Notes under the pieces: generated by a model
Databases searched by the model: none
Told to the model about the DNA's origin: nothing
What the model saw: the letters and a program-made list of their open reading frames with translations, nothing else
Origin: Methanomicrobiales archaeon HGW-Methanomicrobiales-2
GTDB lineage: Archaea > Halobacteriota > Methanomicrobia > Methanomicrobiales > Methanoculleaceae
NCBI GenBank assembly: GCA_002839645.1
Contig: PGYL01000030.1
Span: 1-49,807, forward strand
Direction: 5' to 3'
Length of the DNA stretch: 49,807 nucleotides
Position numbers and translations under genes: made by a program
Shown: piece after piece, positions 48,740 through 49,807 of the stretch
Numbering within the stretch: the stretch's first letter is position 1
Layout: every line of letters starts with the position of its first letter

Positions 48740-48931
48740 CGCGGATCGCTGCGGGGCACTCTCCCGAACTACTTCTTTTGCGATCGCATTCTATCGGGTC
48801 AGCGTGGGGAGGTGAAAACCACACCTGATACACTCCCGGCCGCTGAAATGGCCCGGGATCACGAGGCCCAGCCGGGCCCTCGGGTGGAGACTGCTAAAGA
48901 CTGCCGGGAAGCCTTCCGGGCCGGGATGAAG

Positions 48932-49342
48932 TCATCCAAGGAGTATCGCAATCTTCTGCACCAGAACCTCAGCTGCGCTCACCGCAAATTCCGCTTCGGC
49001 GACAGATATTATACCCACGGCATCGTAGACCGAACTGTGCCGCTTGCGGCGCATACGGTCGAAGATAAGAAGATCGTCCTCACCAAGGAAGAGCCCGGCG
49101 AACCGCACCACCGAGATGTGCTGGTTTGCACCGTCCGGGCGGTATCCCCTGGAAAACATCAGAGCCCGGCCGGCCTGGAGGGTTGCGTTGTAGGCGATGT
49201 TGTATGCCCAGTCGCAATCGGTCGAAAGAAGCATACGAGCGGTTCCAATATCCCGATGAGCGAGAGCCATCGCATCAGCCACTTTTTTCGGATCGGGAGG
49301 GAGCCTCTTGATCAGCCCCTGCCTCTCAAGGTCTTCAATCAT
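48932..49342 (-). CDS. HEPN domain protein, toxin half of a HEPN/MNT pair
   Basis: 136 residues, all helical. After IEDLERQGLIKRLPPDPKKVADAMALAHRDI comes WAYNIAYNATLQAGRALMFSRGYRPDGANQH, typical of HEPN proteins, and RMRRKRHSSVYD carries the Arg-x(n)-His-x3-Tyr pattern of the family's RNase or AMPylation-target site. The ATG overlaps the end of the nucleotidyltransferase gene by eight bases, so the pair is co-translated. In type VII systems the nucleotidyltransferase AMPylates the HEPN toxin at the Tyr to silence it. Cytoplasmic. Confidence 0.85.
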   Translation of the reverse strand: MIEDLERQGLIKRLPPDPKKVADAMALAHRDIGTARMLLSTDCDWAYNIAYNATLQAGRALMFSRGYRPDGANQHISVVRFAGLFLGEDDLLIFDRMRRKRHSSVYDAVGIISVAEAEFAVSAAEVLVQKIAILLG

Positions 49343-49807
49343 CGCAGGTTCCGATGATCATAATCTTTCTCTCACTCATTACATTCTTTACGAAAGGATC
49401 TCCGGCCTCCCTTCGTCGCTCAAACTCGCTGCCGTGCATGAGCGTGTAGTTGATCTCACGATTGATCGCACGCTCGCTCGCATGCACGAGCGGGATCAGC
49501 ACCTCTTCGTCCAGATCGCCCACGATGAAAAGGTCGATATCACTCCTTCCTCCTGCGGTACCCCTTGCAAACGATCCGTAGATGAAGATGCACTCGATAC
49601 CCTGCAGGTGTGAGAGGTTCTCCCGGATAACTCGTGCAACCCCCTCCGTCTTGAGCACGAGTTGCTGAAGGTCGTTGTAGAGGAAAAAATCAAGGTTGAC
49701 CGTGAAGTATTGCTGGTTCCCCCGCCGTCTCCCGATGAGAAGCCCGAACGATTCCAGGTTTGCAAGCTCGCGGCGCACCCCGTTGATGTTCTCGCCGGTC
49801 AGGCGGA
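49335..49807 (-). CDS. Winged-helix/MNT nucleotidyltransferase fusion, 5' end outside window
   Basis: The frame is open to the right edge, so the start is not visible (157 codons seen). The first part, LTGENINGVRRELANLESFGLLIGRRRGNQQYFTVN, is the second half of a winged helix. The minimal nucleotidyltransferase follows with GSFARGTAGGRSDIDL, a perfect G-S-x10-D-x-D active-site motif, then the tail FVKNVMSERKIMIIGTCDD. It is the antitoxin side of a HEPN/MNT pair with a built-in DNA-binding domain, which suggests that it regulates its own promoter. Overlaps the HEPN gene by eight bases. Confidence 0.85.
   Translation of the reverse strand, partial: RLTGENINGVRRELANLESFGLLIGRRRGNQQYFTVNLDFFLYNDLQQLVLKTEGVARVIRENLSHLQGIECIFIYGSFARGTAGGRSDIDLFIVGDLDEEVLIPLVHASERAINREINYTLMHGSEFERRREAGDPFVKNVMSERKIMIIGTCDD

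Noticed and set aside
1-49807. CRISPR arrays, insertion sequences, tRNA or rRNA genes
   Set aside because: No regularly spaced repeats, transposase motifs, cloverleaf-forming sequences with a T-arm, or rRNA signatures were seen on reading both strands.

Overview
The window looks like chromosomal DNA of a high-GC methanogenic archaeon, most probably a Methanomicrobiales member close to Methanoculleus (inference from gene content only). Pointers to this are TATA-box promoters about 25-30 bases upstream of genes (many genes apparently leaderless), oligo-T terminators, a DUF1673-like membrane paralog family, the alternative (siroheme-based) heme pathway ahbABCD, an NADP-type isopropanol dehydrogenase, secreted parallel beta-helix proteins and many [4Fe-4S] proteins. 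No rRNA, tRNA, CRISPR array, insertion sequence or replication origin was seen.

Layout. 1-3.8 kb (minus): a tightly overlapping operon of an HTH regulator with its own candidate operator, four paralogous membrane proteins carrying an N-terminal LGWCP motif, a 43-codon ORF lodged between two of them, and the start of an ABC-transporter ATPase. 4-6.8 kb: a TetR regulator with a tandem palindromic operator, an Fe-S aldo/keto reductase and a DUF169 protein. 6.8-13.5 kb: a secreted dienelactone hydrolase-like lipoprotein, a secreted C69 peptidase, a cation/proton antiporter with an unexpected C-terminal PKD domain, an AI-2E-type permease and a small unknown protein. 13.5-20 kb: a cupin and an EncFtn-like ferritin domain, then a two-gene surface module (1412-residue beta-helix protein plus a membrane-anchored partner with a ten-glycine hinge).

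20-29.3 kb: small repair, RNA-modification and redox genes: alkyladenine glycosylase, ferredoxin-type protein, condensation-domain protein, TrmO, metallophosphoesterase, nitroreductase plus flavin reductase divergent from an HxlR regulator that is coupled to a double-GNAT fusion, AlkD, a broken DUF3795 gene and a pyridoxamine-phosphate-oxidase-fold protein. 29.4-42.8 kb: a radical SAM/SPASM enzyme without a visible substrate peptide, DUF998, three methyltransferases, a quinone-oxidoreductase-like MDR protein, RsgA (a mainly bacterial ribosome-assembly GTPase), an M24 peptidase, a CPBP protease with no normal start codon, an alpha/beta hydrolase, a membrane-anchored unknown protein with a possible decayed copy nearby, and isopropanol dehydrogenase.

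43-49.8 kb: ahbD-ahbA-ahbB-ahbC, the last four steps from siroheme to heme b, directly followed by a large-subunit catalase that needs heme b. In a lineage thought to lack cytochromes this is a compact oxygen-defence unit. The window ends with a HEPN/MNT toxin-antitoxin pair whose nucleotidyltransferase is fused to a winged helix and runs off the edge.

The strongest candidates for something undescribed are the coupled LGWCP paralog operon, the antiporter-PKD fusion, the CPBP gene with an apparent AUU start behind a hairpin-masked ribosome binding site, and the ahb-kat coupling.
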